From assembly GCA_021521415.1 (NCBI GenBank), contig JAIQDT010001748.1, positions 457,692 through 521,691 of the forward strand: a DNA stretch of 64,000 nucleotides. The letters run 5' to 3'. How positions within the stretch are numbered: position 1 is the stretch's first letter; the number at the start of each line of letters is the position of its first letter. Below, in pieces: positions 37,745 through 49,976 of this stretch. The notes beneath the pieces are model-generated. The model made no database searches. It had not been told where the DNA came from and was given only the letters and a program-made list of their open reading frames with translations. This DNA is from Bidens hawaiensis (Eukaryota > Streptophyta > Magnoliopsida > Asterales > Asteraceae). The translations under genes were made by a program, and so were the position numbers.

Positions 37745-39353
37745 ATCTGAACATCACAATCAAAGATATTCAAAGTGAAATTAGTCATAAAGTTTTGTAC
37801 TTTAAGTAATTTCAAGGTATAAAAATGAAGAAAAAGAGAGAGAAATTTCATTAAGAACCTGCTCTTCGACAAATTTATAACCTAAACACAGAAAACAAAA
37901 TATTAGTAATTAGATACATAATCAAAGCCCATTATAGTCTAATCGTGATCGGAAAACACATTATTATTGCTTACCGAGTCGGAATTAGAGGGCTAATTCA
38001 AGTTAGGGTTTGGATTAAAGATGAATGTGATAAGTCGGTTTAGGTTTCTTTGCGAGTAAGCAGTTGCAGTGGAAGGAGAGAGAGGGAAAAGTAATGTTGA
38101 AAATTTTGCCTAACTCCCTCTTATATATCTTTTGAAAGTGGGTTTTAAATGCTTTTTTTTCGTTTAGTGAGTTATTAGCTGTCACACAGTAACATTATCC
38201 ACTTGATATATTAAAACATTTCTGTACCCTTTTAGTAAACCTTACTCTGAAAATTTTAACATACAACCAAAGTCTACTCGGTATACTTCCACTTACACAA
38301 AGCTTACCTGAATAATAAAAACATCAAACCTTGCTTGGTCAAACCAAGTAATTTAAAGTCAAGAAACTGTTGAAGAAAGCTTACCCGAAATACCAGATTT
38401 CTTGAGAAATTAATCACAAGGCAAATAATCAACTATGAAATATCAAATAATCATTCTTACTACGAATCAATTAAGATCCCCTTATATATTTCTTGAATTC
38501 AAATTAATTGACTTAATCTAGCATACACCCTAAAGGAATAATGATCATAATCAATCAATCTTACTAAGAAACATATTCACTCAAGCATACTTGGAAACAT
38601 AGTGTGCCCGAGCAACCTTTCTTATGTATAGTGTGCCCGAACAACATTCTTATGCAAAGTATACCCGAATAACCTTCCTATAGTACAAAGTGTGCCCGGA
38701 GAAGGACTTCTAACATACAGTGTACTCGGAAAGTCAAGTTTTGAAATTACCAAGTATATTGAGGGAACAGAAGTGTACCCGAATTATAAAGTGTGCCCGG
38801 AAAACAAAGTTTGCCCGAAAACACTTGTAATTTCAAAGAAAACATAAACACAAATATCACAGAGCATGCTAGGAATGAAATTAAAACATATAAACATATA
38901 AGTGTGCTACAGTATAGAATTTCAAATAGCTTGCCCAAAACACCTATGTCATCAATAAGCTTACTAGGATACACATATTCAATCATCAGGTATGCCCTTA
39001 CCCGAAGGATTTCAACATATCAAACTATACCCGATCATGACAAACTTAAATAATAATATCTAAGTGTGCCCGGAAAGATTAACAAAACTTTTCTAACAAC
39101 ATATTCACACAAATCACAAAGCTTACTCGGTGTACTTACTCAAGTTCACAAAGTTTGCTTGGAATAACAATCAGCATATAAAATGCAAAACTTGCCCGAA
39201 ACAAGAATTTCTTGTTAAAAGCTAGCTATAACATATAATCATCTCAAGACTTCAAGCTTGCTCGGGGAATTAGTACAAAAGTGTACTCTACCCGGAAAGT
39301 GTAAACACTTTAAAGCATGCCTGAAAATCATAAACATGGTCAAATATGACTAA

Positions 39354-39549
39354 GCTTACCCGGAAAGGTCATAAATCATCAAACCTTACCCGAGATAACA
39401 TATTCAAACATATTCAACTGTTTTGTGCCCGGAAAGGTTATAAAACATCAAACCTTACCCGAAATAGCATATTCAAACATATTCAATTGTTTTGTGCCCG
39501 GAAAGGTTATAAAACATCAAACCTTACCCGAAATTACATATTCAACCTA
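39354..39549. repeat. 69-base tandem repeat, nearly three copies
   Basis: GGAAAGGTYATAAAWCATCA starts at 39362, 39431 and 39500, each followed by the same AAACCTTACCCGARAT stretch. The open frame across it simply reflects a period divisible by three. Confidence 0.85.
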
Positions 39550-40535
39550 TTAAAGGCAAAATGCAACACTTTTTTGACTTAAACCACTTTGTCAAAATAT
39601 ATTTTTCATACATATCATAGTTTAAGAGCAAATGGTTCATATAGAGATCAAATTTCAGGTGTATTTCACTTCAAAACAGTTTGTTCCATTTTCTGAAAAG
39701 ATCTCAAGAATGGGATCATATTGACTAAGTAGCTTTCTCAATACTTCATTCTCAGCAATATTATGACAACATAGATAGGTTAACAGCATGTATAAACTTA
39801 GCATGAATTCCATCTCTTTGGTGATATGATTAAGGTTCAATTTAAGCATAATGCATTAATGGTCAACACTGTGCTATGATGCCTCATATCTCTTCTCAAA
39901 GCTTATTTGGCTTTCCCCAGATCACCCCAATTTGACTCCAACCTTCTGTATTTGGTCAAAAAGCTTGATTTTTGTATGACAGAACTTATTGAATCTTTTT
40001 GTATTTTTGATTTTCAAACATATATAGAGGTTGAACGTTGGACTTACAGTTAAATAACAGGCCTTTCATTCAAGATGAGACAGATTTTGTCAACATCTTT
40101 GTAGTTCTTGATGTAACCTTCTTGTTTGATAAAATATTTAAAACGCTTATCAACTTTTGGTTGATTTATTCATTCTTCCCCCTTGTTTTTTTGATATTTT
40201 CTCAAATTTTCTTAAAGCATGTTCTTTGTCATATTTAAAGATGTTTCTTTTTTGGTTGACCAAATAACAACAGGCTTGTGTATGACTGGGTAATCACTTT
40301 TTTGCCTATCATTTGGAGAGATTTATCTTGAGACATGAAAAGACAACTATGTATCTCCACATAAAGATTAGCATATTCATTATGTTTATATCACCTTAGA
40401 TTTTACATCATCATGAGAAAGCGACCATACATGTTAATGACTATACTATGGTCCTTTTGGCCTATTAAATTCATATGATTGGCTAAGTAGTCAATGTACT
40501 ATCATTTCCCAATTTACGTTCAGTTTAGTATTCAA

Positions 40536-40800
40536 TTACCCCAATATCTCTTCATTGGCAGGTAAATGGCTATCCTGTTTGACCACAAGTGGTCAACAGG
40601 ACCAAACATACATGTGAATATATGTCCTTTCAAAGTTAGAGCTATTGACATAGTTTTAAGTGAGGGAATAAGAAACAAGTCATAATTGCCCCAAATGCAT
40701 TTAGTTTTCAGGTCAATGGCTATCCTTTGAATCTATAGAGATTTAAGGACCAAACATACACAAGTGTATGTCCTTCCAACTGGGCAAATGACATAATTTT
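40536..40800. repeat. Two homologous direct repeats, each with a hairpin of different stem
   Basis: Both units read GGTMAATGGCTATCCT, then a hairpin, then AGGACCAAACATACA. In the first (40573-40601) the arms are TCCTGTTTGACCAC and GTGGTCAACAGGA around an AA loop. In the second (40723-40749) they are TCCTTTGAATCT and AGATTTAAGGA around ATAG. Each stem has a single bulged T on the same side. Confidence 0.78.
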
Positions 40801-41412
40801 CAGCAAAAATAAATAGTTGAGTCTTTTCTTTAAAAAATCCTTCTTTTAAGCTTCTTCAAAGCTTGAACTGAATAATCTTATCATATCTTTACATCATTAA
40901 CAACATGCTCATGTTTTGATCAAAATAAAGTATTTATGCAAAATTTATTGGAAAACATCATTTTATCACTTAATTTTGACATAAGACTCATTTTGACATA
41001 AACAGTTGTAACATAATCAAATCTTAATCACACATGATATCATCAAGAGAAATAGACAGCACTAACATTCAAAGTCTAACCTATCTTAATAACATCAAAA
41101 GATCAGATAAAATACATATTCAAGCAATTAAGCAGTGATGTCAGATAAGCTTACACTTCCAAATAATTCATAACAAGACCACTTATCCTAACATCACAAA
41201 TGCACATCAACTGATAAATATGCAAACATATCAATCAAACATCATGTCAAAACTTTGCACACTAAATCAGTTAAGGCACATAACAGTTAACATATCCAGT
41301 AGCATAATCAGTATCATACTCAAGCATATTCACATAACATTCAATTTGTGAAACCTCTAAATAAAATAATCAGTTAACACATAGAGGTACACAACCAAGC
41401 ATACATCCTTAA

Positions 41413-43043
41413 TCAGATCTCATCAGAGTTGATCATCCCCAGGGCTTTCAGAAGAAAGTTGAACCTGGTTCTATCAAGTGGTTTGGTGAATAGATCAGCC
41501 AAATTGTCACTTATATCAACTCTTTGCATTTCAATCAAACCTTTTTCACTACAATCTCTGATGAAGTGATGTCTGATTTCACTATGCTTAGTCTTAGAAT
41601 GTTGAACTGGATTCTTGACAGTAAAGTATGCAGTAGTATTATCAATAAGTATAGGGGTGTTTAGAAAATTCAAACCATAGTCCAGCATCTGATTTTGAAT
41701 CCATAGAACTTGTGCACAGCAGGCAGATGCAGCAACATATTCAGCTTCTATAGTAGAGATTGAGACAGTAGTCTGATTTTTGCATTGCCATGACACTAGC
41801 CTTTCACCCAAAAATTGACATCCACCTAAGGTTGACTCTCTGCTCATGTTACAGCCATCATAATCACTGTCTGTATATGCAATCAGATCAAAAGATTGGT
41901 TCTTTGGGTACCAAATTCCAAAGTCTAGTCTTCCCTTCAAATATCTGAATATTCTTTTAACAGCATTCATGTGGGAGACTTTTGGACTTGATTGGAATCT
42001 TGCACACACGCATACATCAAACATGATATCTGGTTTTGTTGCAGTCAGATACATCAGAGATCCAATTTTGGCTCTATATTCATGTTCATCAACAGGCTCC
42101 CCCTTTTCATCTGCAATTATCTTCTCTTTGGTGTCCATTGGAGTTGAAGTAGTCTGTACTCATGACAGTTGAACTTGTTCAAGATGTCATGCACATATTT
42201 GTTTTGGTGAATGAAGATCCCTTCAGCTTTCTGTTGAACTTGCAATCCAAGAAAGAAGTTCATTTCTCCCATAGAACTCATGCTGTATTTGGACTTCATT
42301 ACCCCTTCAAACTCCATGCACATTTGTTCATTAGTAGATCCAAAGATGATGTCATCCACATACACTTGTAACAGAAGTAAGTCTGATCTCTTTCTTTTGT
42401 AGAAGAGTGTCTTGTCAATGGCTCCTCTTGTAAAACCATTTTCAAGAAGATGATTTGACAGCTCATCATACCATGCTCTAGGAGCCTGATGCAATCCATA
42501 AAGGGCTTTGTTTAGCTTATACACCCTGTTGGGATACATTGGATCCTCAAAACCTGGAGGTTGAGCTACATACACCTCTTCATCAATCTTTCCATTTAGA
42601 AATGTAGACTTAACATCAAGCTGGAACACTTTAATGTTCTTTGAGGCAGCATATGCAAGAAAAATCCTGATAGCTTCAAGTCTTGCAACAGGAGAAAAGA
42701 CTTCCTCAAAGTCTATTCCTTCTTCTTGAAGACATCCCAGTGCTACAAGGCTAGCTTTATTCTTAATCACCAAACCCCTTTCATCCCTTTTGTTTCTAAA
42801 AACCCATTTGGTTCCTATTGTATATCTGTCTATTGGCCAATCAACAAGATCCCACACATGTAGGTCTCTAAACTGTGCCAGTTCCTCTTGCATTGCTTCT
42901 ACCCAACTATTGTCTTTTAGTGCTTGAGCAATGTTCTTTGGCTCTATCTGAGATAGAAAGCATGAGTAAAGACAGATGTTTGCAATTTCAGAATGACTTC
43001 TTGTGACTCTTTCATGAGATAGAAGGATGATTCTTTTCCACAT
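41413..43043 (-). pseudogene. Sirevirus reverse transcriptase and RNase H, broken
   Basis: Reverse transcriptase (43043-42117) shows [54 protein letters not shown] and the catalytic [10 protein letters not shown] one-base shift near 42150 leads into RNase H (42138-41413), with IGSLMYLTATKPDIM, AYTDSDYDGCN (an RNase H acidic residue) and STIEAEYVAASACCAQ. It ends GMINSDEI. Apart from the shift the domains are well kept. The enzyme would make cDNA in the particle and remove the RNA strand. Confidence 0.9.
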
Positions 43044-43164
43044 AAGGAGTTTGTATAATCATATTTGTAGACAAATTTGTGTCAAGATTTGTTTCATTGA
43101 GCTCTGGTTCTTCAATAATCAAATCAGTTTCTGCGTCATGAAATTCTGGTGCTTCATCATTATG

Positions 43165-44226
43165 TTATCCTGAAGTAGATGCACCATTGTTTTCTAAGTT
43201 TAATCTTTGAAATAGATCTTGAAATATTGAAGTAGATGCAGCTTCTTCTCCACTTGCTTGGTTGCTTGTGTCACCCTCATTCTGAACTTGATCATTCTGC
43301 ACATCTTGATTGTCTTGATTGTTCTCAGTATGATCATGTTCACCAATATCCCTTGAGGAATTCTTCACAAAGGTATACTCCTTTTCTTTTCTAGCAACCT
43401 TCTTCCATAATTCTTCCAAGTCCAATGATTTCTTCTTTTTCTCTTCAATTTCACTGATCTTGTAGAAAGATACATCAAAGTCTTCAGGATAAATCTTGAA
43501 GGACCTAATCAACTTCTCATGATCAAACAGCCATGCTGCACCATCAACTGTATTGAATTGATTTTCATTGAAAATGATGTAAGATGATTCTATAACACTC
43601 AAGTGGTCTTTCACATAAACTCTGTAAGCTTTTGAGTGTGTAGAGTATCCAACAAAGAAACAATCCAGGGATTTTGTTTGAAACTTGTTCAAATAGTCCC
43701 TTGTGTTGAGAAAAAAACATTTGCATCCAAAGGGCTTGAAAAACTTGATATAAGGCTTTCTATTATGAAATATTTCATATGGAATTTTGTTATGCCTTTT
43801 GTTGACAAGTACCCTGTTCTGAACATAGCAGGCTGTCTTTATGGCTTTACCCCAGAAAGTGACAGGTAGATTAGCATCTGCTAACATTGTTCTTGCAGCT
43901 TCAATTAAAGTTCTATTTCTTCTTTCTGCAACACCATTTTGTTCAGGAGTTCTAGGAGCTGAGAATTGTTGTTGTATTCCTTTTGCTTCACATAATTCTT
44001 GCATAACTCCATTCTTGAACTCAGTGCCATTGTCACTTCTCATCATCTTGACTTTCTTATTCAATTTGTTCTCAATCATTTTTACACAACCCTTAATCAA
44101 CTCTGCAGTCTCATCCTTGGTACTTAGGAAATAAACCCAAGTGTATCTTGAATAGTCATCAATGATCACAAGACAATATCTTTTCTTCCCTATACTTGGC
44201 ACACTCACAGGACCAAAGAGATCCAT
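43165..44226 (-). pseudogene. Sirevirus integrase, core and C-terminal part
   Basis: MDLFGPVSVPSIGKKRYC leads into IIDDYSRYTW (first Asp), MRSDNGTEF (second Asp) and PEQNGVAERRNRT (Glu), so the full catalytic triad is present. The C-terminal part is typical of copia (FGCKCFFLNTRD, CFFVGYS) and followed by an acidic, Glu/Gln-rich linker ending at a stop at 43165. The frame is continuous with the upstream pre-integrase region except for a TAG at 44266-44268. A shift or stop after 43165 separates it from reverse transcriptase. Confidence 0.9.
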
Positions 44227-44265
44227 GTGAAGTAATTCAAGTACTTGATCAATTGTGTTGATGAG

Positions 44266-44904
44266 CTAAGGCTTATGAGTAGATTTGTGTTGCTTTCCCT
44301 TTTGGCATGAAATACAATGATCTTCCAACTTGAACTCTCTTGTAGGTAAGCCTATGACATGCTCACCTTTAACAAGTCTATTCATGTTCTTCAAGATCAC
44401 ATGACACAGTGTCCTATGCCACAATTTTGACTCATTTTCAGTGGCTTTGGAAACAAAACATGCACCTCCTCTGGAAACAGATTCTTTCATATTCAATTCA
44501 TACAAGTTGCCATTTCTTGGTGCCATCATCATAATCATTTCAGGTGGAATCACAAACTCAGGTTTTAAGATGAAACAGTATGAATCATCAAAACTGACTT
44601 TGTATCCCTCATCACACATTTGTGATATACTCAGTAGATTGTACTGAAGACCTTCAACATGAAACACATTATCAAATGAGACTTTTCCATTTGTTAAAAT
44701 TCCTTTTCCAACAATCTTTCCACCATTTTCATCACTCCCAAATGCTACAGGACCTTCAAACTTTTCTTCATAATTGACAAGAGACCTCTTGTCACAAGTC
44801 ATGTGCCTAGAACAACCACTATCCATGTACCATATGTCATTCAGAAGAGTGGACTGTTCCTGCACATACAAAGAAATTTTGATTAGTTGAGTGATGAAGT
44901 GCAA
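44266..44904 (-). pseudogene. Sirevirus protease and pre-integrase zinc region
   Basis: The aspartic protease motif WYMDSGCSRHMT is complete, with the DSG triplet at 44815-44823. It is followed by GKGILTNGKVSFDNVFHVEG and then the pre-integrase zinc region (WHRTLCH, and CISCQKGKQHKSTHKP). A TAG at 44266 ends the frame where related elements read on into integrase, so it looks like a single-base nonsense change. Confidence 0.85.
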
Positions 44905-45148
44905 GTCTTATCAACTTGCAGCTCATTAGATTCAGTTTCAGACACAGCATGGGAAGTGTGTGTTGTTGGTTCAGGATCTTCATGAGTGAGTTCTAGATTG
45001 TCTGAATTGTCTGTTTCATAACCACACTCTCTTGGGGTTTTGAATAGTGAGGTTTCTGGTACTCAGCTGAGTCAGAGGCATACTCCTTTATCACATAGTC
45101 CTTCTTTTCAGAGTAGTCTCTAACATCAGGAACTTGCTCAACCTTTGT

Positions 45149-47413
45149 TTATGTTTTAGGTTTCCAAAGAAAACCTTGTGGTTCATATCCATGCTTCGTC
45201 AGAAACTTTTCATCACCAGTGAGTTCTGTTGGTTTCTTTCTTGGAAATCCACCTCTTCTTCTTGTCTTCTCACTGCTTGATGATCCTTGAGAACTGTCTG
45301 AGTTGACAGATTGAGTATCTTGTTTGATTCTCAAAGGCTGATAGTTCTTTTTGGTCACATTTTCATGCTTCTTAGGAGATATATTTCTTTTTGCTGATTT
45401 AGTCACTTGCTTATTTGTTATGACATCAGTTTTCTTCTTAATCCTTGTCTCCTTTGTTGATTGCTTTTCTTCTCTGTTCATGATTTCACTTCCACACACT
45501 TTTCCTTTTCCCAGATATTCATCATACTTCTGTTTGTACATAACAAAGTCTTGGCCATACTTTGTTCCATCTGGGACATGAAATGGTTGAAATTTCAATC
45601 TTTCATTGCATGAGTATGTATGGTGTCCATATTCATCACACTTCTTGCACCATACCTTTCCTTTGAATTTTTCATGTTCTTTTGGTTTCTTAAATATTTC
45701 ACTAGGTTTGAGTGACTTGACTCCTAGAGTCTTCTGATTCTTTAAACTATCAAAGTTAATTGAGAATGGCACAAACTCCTCAATCTTGATATCTTGTCTT
45801 TCAAGTTTGCTTTTGACAAAGACAACTTTCTCCATAATCATAGGTTCTTCATCACTGCTTTCTCTAATCATTGATTGTCTCTTCTCATATTCTTCCATAT
45901 TTTCTACTTCTCCAACATCTAACACCTCATGACTAGAAAATACTGGATAAACTGGGATAAAATTTTCTGTATCAATTTCTTCAGTCACCATCTTCTTTAT
46001 ATTTTGTTTTATCCTTTCCAATGCAGCCTTGCTTGGTGGTCTGACTGCATTGTAGCTTATCTTCTTCCTTTCACAAATGTCAAAAGAAACATGTTCTCTC
46101 TTTGTTCTTTCATTATGTTTCTTCATTCTTGGTGTGACAGGTGGATACTTTGGAAGTTTATCAACTGATTCTGGTTTCTTGTATCTTCTTCCTCTCTCAG
46201 CAGCTTTAATTTCCTCTTCAGTAATTTGATCACTTAAATCACTCAAGTCATCTTGGTTCAAATCATCAGTCTCAAGGTCATCTTCAGAGACTTGAAATCC
46301 AATTGAATTTTCTTCTTTCAAGTCTTTCTTCACAACAAACTCTCCTTCTTCACTCACCTCAACATTCTTGTACAAATCTACAAGTTCTTCTTTGTCTTGA
46401 AAAACATCTTTGAATTGTTGTAGATATGCACTTCTTTTCTCTTTATCAACTTTTGGCATAAAGTTGTTGTTGAAAGGTGGTGGTACTGCTTTGTACTTGT
46501 CTTCTTCTTTAACTTGGTTTAAAATTCCACAGATGTTTCCAGTGGAGACCAAGTTCTTCAAGAATTCACTGTCAGCTTGCAGTTTTGTGTTCAGCACCTT
46601 CTCATCTATAATCCTTTTCTTCAACCCATCAATTTCAGTGGTGAATCTTTTCTGATCTCTGTAACTGTTTACACAGTCTTCTTCCAAACTTTTCATTCTT
46701 TCTTCACTCACTAGTTCACTTGCCTCATATGCATTGATGATACTTTGTTTCTTAAAACACTCACTTTCCAGCTTGCCTACTTTCATTTTTAGTTCATTTA
46801 TAACTTCAGTTAAATCAATAGTATGAGCAGAATGTACCTGAGATGATGATCCAGCTTCTTTCTCAATTATAGCCATGAATGCCACATTTTCCCTCTTGAT
46901 ATCATCTGCAATATCTTCTTCATGATTGCTCCAATCAAAGTTACCTTCATGCTGTGTTGTTACAGCAACATTTCCTTGATTTCTGATCTGGTTTTGATTG
47001 GCTGGAACAGTGTTGTTAAGAACATTTTGAAGGTTTTGGTTGTTGTTTCTCTGAAAACCTTGATTTTGAGGCACTCCTTGATCATGATTGTTCATTTGAG
47101 GTTGGAAGTTGTTGAAGTGGGGATTATAGTTGTTGTTGGGATTGTTGTTAAAGTTGTTGTTGAAGTTGTTAGTGTTTGGTCTCTGCTGATATTGAGGCTG
47201 CTGTTGATACTGAGGATGCTGATTTCTTGGTTGGTTCTGAAATTTGTTTACTTGGAAATTTCTTGGCATGTTACATTCTCTTGCAAAATGACCAGGCTGT
47301 TGGCAATTGTAGCAGATGACTTTTGACTTGTCGAAACCAATTCTTTCATTTGGTCCTGATAGGAGTGACCTACCAGTCCTGTTGTAAAGCCTCTTTCTTC
47401 TAAGAGCCAACAT
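45149..47413 (-). pseudogene. Sirevirus Gag, long C-terminal part with two CCHC knuckles
   Basis: 754 open codons. The first knuckle [14 protein letters not shown] lies at 47273-47314 (about residue 34), followed by an N/Q-rich region. A coiled-coil-like middle and acidic stretches come next, and a second knuckle [14 protein letters not shown] lies at 45608-45649 (about residue 589). The C-terminus is basic and Ser-rich ([19 protein letters not shown]). Usual copia Gags are under about 400 residues with one knuckle, so this is an extended Sirevirus-type Gag. The frame continues from 47683 across a single TAA at 47420, which looks like a CAA to TAA change. It would package element RNA. Confidence 0.86.
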
Positions 47414-47419
47414 AGCTGC

Positions 47420-48506
47420 TTACCACTTCAAATCCATGTCCCCCAAATCATCAGCATCTATCTGCTCAAGATCATCTTGTACTACACTTGTGTGAATTAA
47501 GTTCTTTGCAACAAATGCATTATATGACTCAGTGAACATTGAAAGCAATGCCTGTGTATCACTGCTTTGACCATATCCACCATTAGTGTGAGGAACATTT
47601 CCACTTTCCACAGAGGCAGAATCAGTGTCATCAATCAACTGCACATTGAACCTCTGCTGGTTTCCTTGATTGCTTGTGCTCACACCAACAAATGATTTTG
47701 GAGTATAGAATTGAGTTCAACAGGTTCTTCAATGATAGGTATCTGTTGTTGATTCTTGGTAGTCAAATTGCCCATAGGTGCAATCAATGCATTTGAAACA
47801 TTGAAGCAGGGTCTTTCTTCCTTGATCATTTCATTCTCTATCATCTCTATTTCAGCAGCTTGAAGAAAGCACACTACATCATCCACTTTTAGCTCATTGA
47901 AGTTGTGCTTTGTAAGTATGAACTTGTAGGCAGTGTACCATTCCTTTGGCATAGAGTTGCGCAACTTGGTATTGAGGTCAAAATCTGTCATGACATAGTC
48001 TGTGGTTCTGAGATCATTCACAATTGCTAAGAACCTCTCCAGAATTGATTTCAACCTTTCTCCTTCTTTATACTTGAATCTTTCTAGCTGCTGCTTCAGT
48101 CTCTGCTTCCTGATGTTTTTGAGTTCAACATTTCCCTCAAACATTTCAAGTATTGCATCATACATTGCCTTGGCATTGGGATGATGTGCAACCTTGATAA
48201 GTATTTCCCAAGACAGACCTAGCTTCAACATAGCTAAAGCCTTGTCATCTACTTTCCTCATCCTTTCTCTCACAGCAGCAGTTTCTGCCAGATTTGCACT
48301 TCTGCAACTTCCCCTTGTGGACCATTCTTGATGGAATTCCACATATCAACATCATTATAGCAAACGGCTACTTCAAACAAGACCTTCCATTTAGTGAAAT
48401 TTTCCTGTCCATACAGTCTAGGAATCTTGTTAGTAGACACTTCTTGTTCTTCGTAACAGACATTTTGAGAAATCAAAAGTAGTTTCATTGTAAAAACATA
48501 GTTCAA
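47420..48506 (-). pseudogene. Sirevirus Gag, N-terminal part, broken
   Basis: The frames 48506-48270, 48342-47680 and 47683-47420 together carry the Gag core: STNKIPRLYGQENFTKWK, VDMWNSIKNGP, AKAMYDAILEMFEG, ERFLAIVNDLRT and KEWYTAYKFIL. This is UBN2-like copia Gag. Shifts lie near 48300 and 47690. An ATG at 48463, in a third frame, may be the original start, because it directly precedes the conserved EVSTNK stretch; 48506 is only the first ATG of the open frame. Confidence 0.83.
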
Positions 48507-48753
48507 AATAATCAGATCTGAAAACCGATTGTTCAGATCTGAGGTGTCTGATGCGATAAGAACAAGATTTATGTATAAAGATTAAAACTTTAATTAAAAT
48601 AAGGAAGAAAAAACACCAAATGATTGTAGATCTGGAAGAAAAATGAAGAACAGAGATGCTGACGTCAAGTTTCAATGTAACAGTGGTCTGCTGACGTCAT
48701 TCTTCTTCAAATCTTCAATCAGCAACAATCTTTCCAAAATAGCAGAAATCAAG

Positions 48754-48765
48754 ATCTGATGCCAC
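48754..48765 (-). other. Primer binding site of the Sirevirus
   Basis: On the minus strand it reads TGGCATCAGATC, next to the LTR. It differs from the tRNA-Met consensus by a T to C change at the fourth base and at its last two bases. Confidence 0.78.
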
Positions 48766-48766
48766 T

Positions 48767-49976
48767 TGTCAGGTCCCTTGATTTCAGCTGGATCTTACTT
48801 AATCATGTCATAACTCACACAAATAAATGTGTCGACAAGAGAGTTAATGACGGGTTGCTATATTCAAAAAGATGACCGTTTGTTAAAGGTGGAATCAATA
48901 ACAAACATACGGTTGCTTAATCAGTATTTAAAGGTAACCAACATAAACAAGATTCACTCAAAAGATTTCCATTTATATAATATCAATCATACAAACTGGA
49001 TAATCGATTTAGGGTTTCTTGAAGGAAGGTTTATCCATACTAAGACAGCCGTCACACACACAATATTCTTTCTTAATTAATGTGTTTGTCTGCCTTGTCC
49101 TTATCCCGTTGTTGGCAGCGTGCCCAAAACATTCTATTTATGGGCCTGCCACCCTAGGACAGCTGTCATTCCTTCTAGAAACCCCAAACGTAAATACATA
49201 TTCAAATTACATAATCAGAAAATATTCTAAGTGTAAAACAAGTCTTCCGGGTAGGCTTTGCATTAGTCTTCATTTTCCGAGTACGCTGTGTACTCTGCCA
49301 TCCTTCACAACTTGGTAACATAGAAGTGTGCCCGGGATCAGTTTCCGGGTAGACTTTACTTGAAGATTATTTTACCAAGTAAAATACTAACAGGGTAGAC
49401 TTCAATCTTCTTGACTTGCCAGACTTTGCCCGACAAACCCTTACGAGCAACCTTGTTCTTCAATGGTCCATTTAAACCCCTTGCTATAAAATAACTTATT
49501 AGCAAAGTGTACTCAAGAGTACTGTTCCTTGCTTGAGTTGAACCTTGCCCGATGTTACTTAGTGATATTCCATTTCAATCATCAAGCTTGTTCGGACCAC
49601 TATTATTAATGAATACCTTGCCCGGTCTTCCAATCACTTGGCTTCATGAGCTTGGTTAGCCAAAAGCTTACTCGAGAGTGAACTTTACTTGGCTTTGAAG
49701 AACAGACTTGCTTGACAAAGTGAACCTTGCCCGGATTTACATAAACTAGTGAACCTTGCCCGACAATGCACTAATTTGCAAACCCTGCTCGGATATCCAC
49801 TAAAGAAGACTACTTGAAGATAACCTTGCCCGATAGACAAAATATCGTACCCGGCTAAGTAAAAGCTTGCTCGGAGGTCTAAGGTGTGCCTGGATCCATA
49901 CTTAGCAAATTCTGAGGAGGTTGAGAAGATTCCAATCTTCCATATACTTCATTTTGGTCAAATCTTTGACTCAACA
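48767..49976 (-). mobile_element. 5' LTR of the Sirevirus
   Basis: Homologous to 31914-33125 with scattered differences. The right end ACTCAACA is followed by the target duplication CGACC and then by Athila-like LTR sequence. It contains CCCGGGATCAGTTTCCGGG near 49332, an inverted pair of the family motif. Confidence 0.9.

Larger units (their letters stand above)
37745..41412 (-). other. Noncoding spacer between RNase H and the envelope-position frame
   Basis: No protein is recognisable over 3.7 kb. From 38260 to 39560 the word AAAGTKTRCCCGGAA and variants recur dozens of times. At 39354-39549 lies a 69-base tandem repeat. From 40430 to 40800 there are several strong hairpins, two of them in homologous 120-base direct repeats. 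The remainder is AT-rich. Confidence 0.75.
31914..49976 (-). mobile_element. Complete Sirevirus-like copia element (18.1 kb)
   Basis: Two 1.21 kb LTRs are flanked by CGACC on both sides. On the minus strand the order is 5' LTR, tRNA-Met primer site, long Gag, protease, integrase, reverse transcriptase and RNase H, a 3.7 kb spacer, an extra envelope-position open frame, a polypurine tract and the 3' LTR. The extra frame after pol, the size and the motif-rich noncoding parts fit the SIRE/Maximus lineage. All reading frames are broken, yet the LTRs are very alike by eye, so the copy is moderately young. Confidence 0.92.

Noticed and set aside
39346..39582. A 78-codon repeat protein
   Set aside because: It is the translation of a 69-base tandem repeat in a noncoding spacer.
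48270..48506. ATG at 48506 as the genuine Gag start
   Set aside because: The residues before EVSTNK are not Gag-like. The ATG at 48463, in another frame, is a better candidate, so the start is left open.
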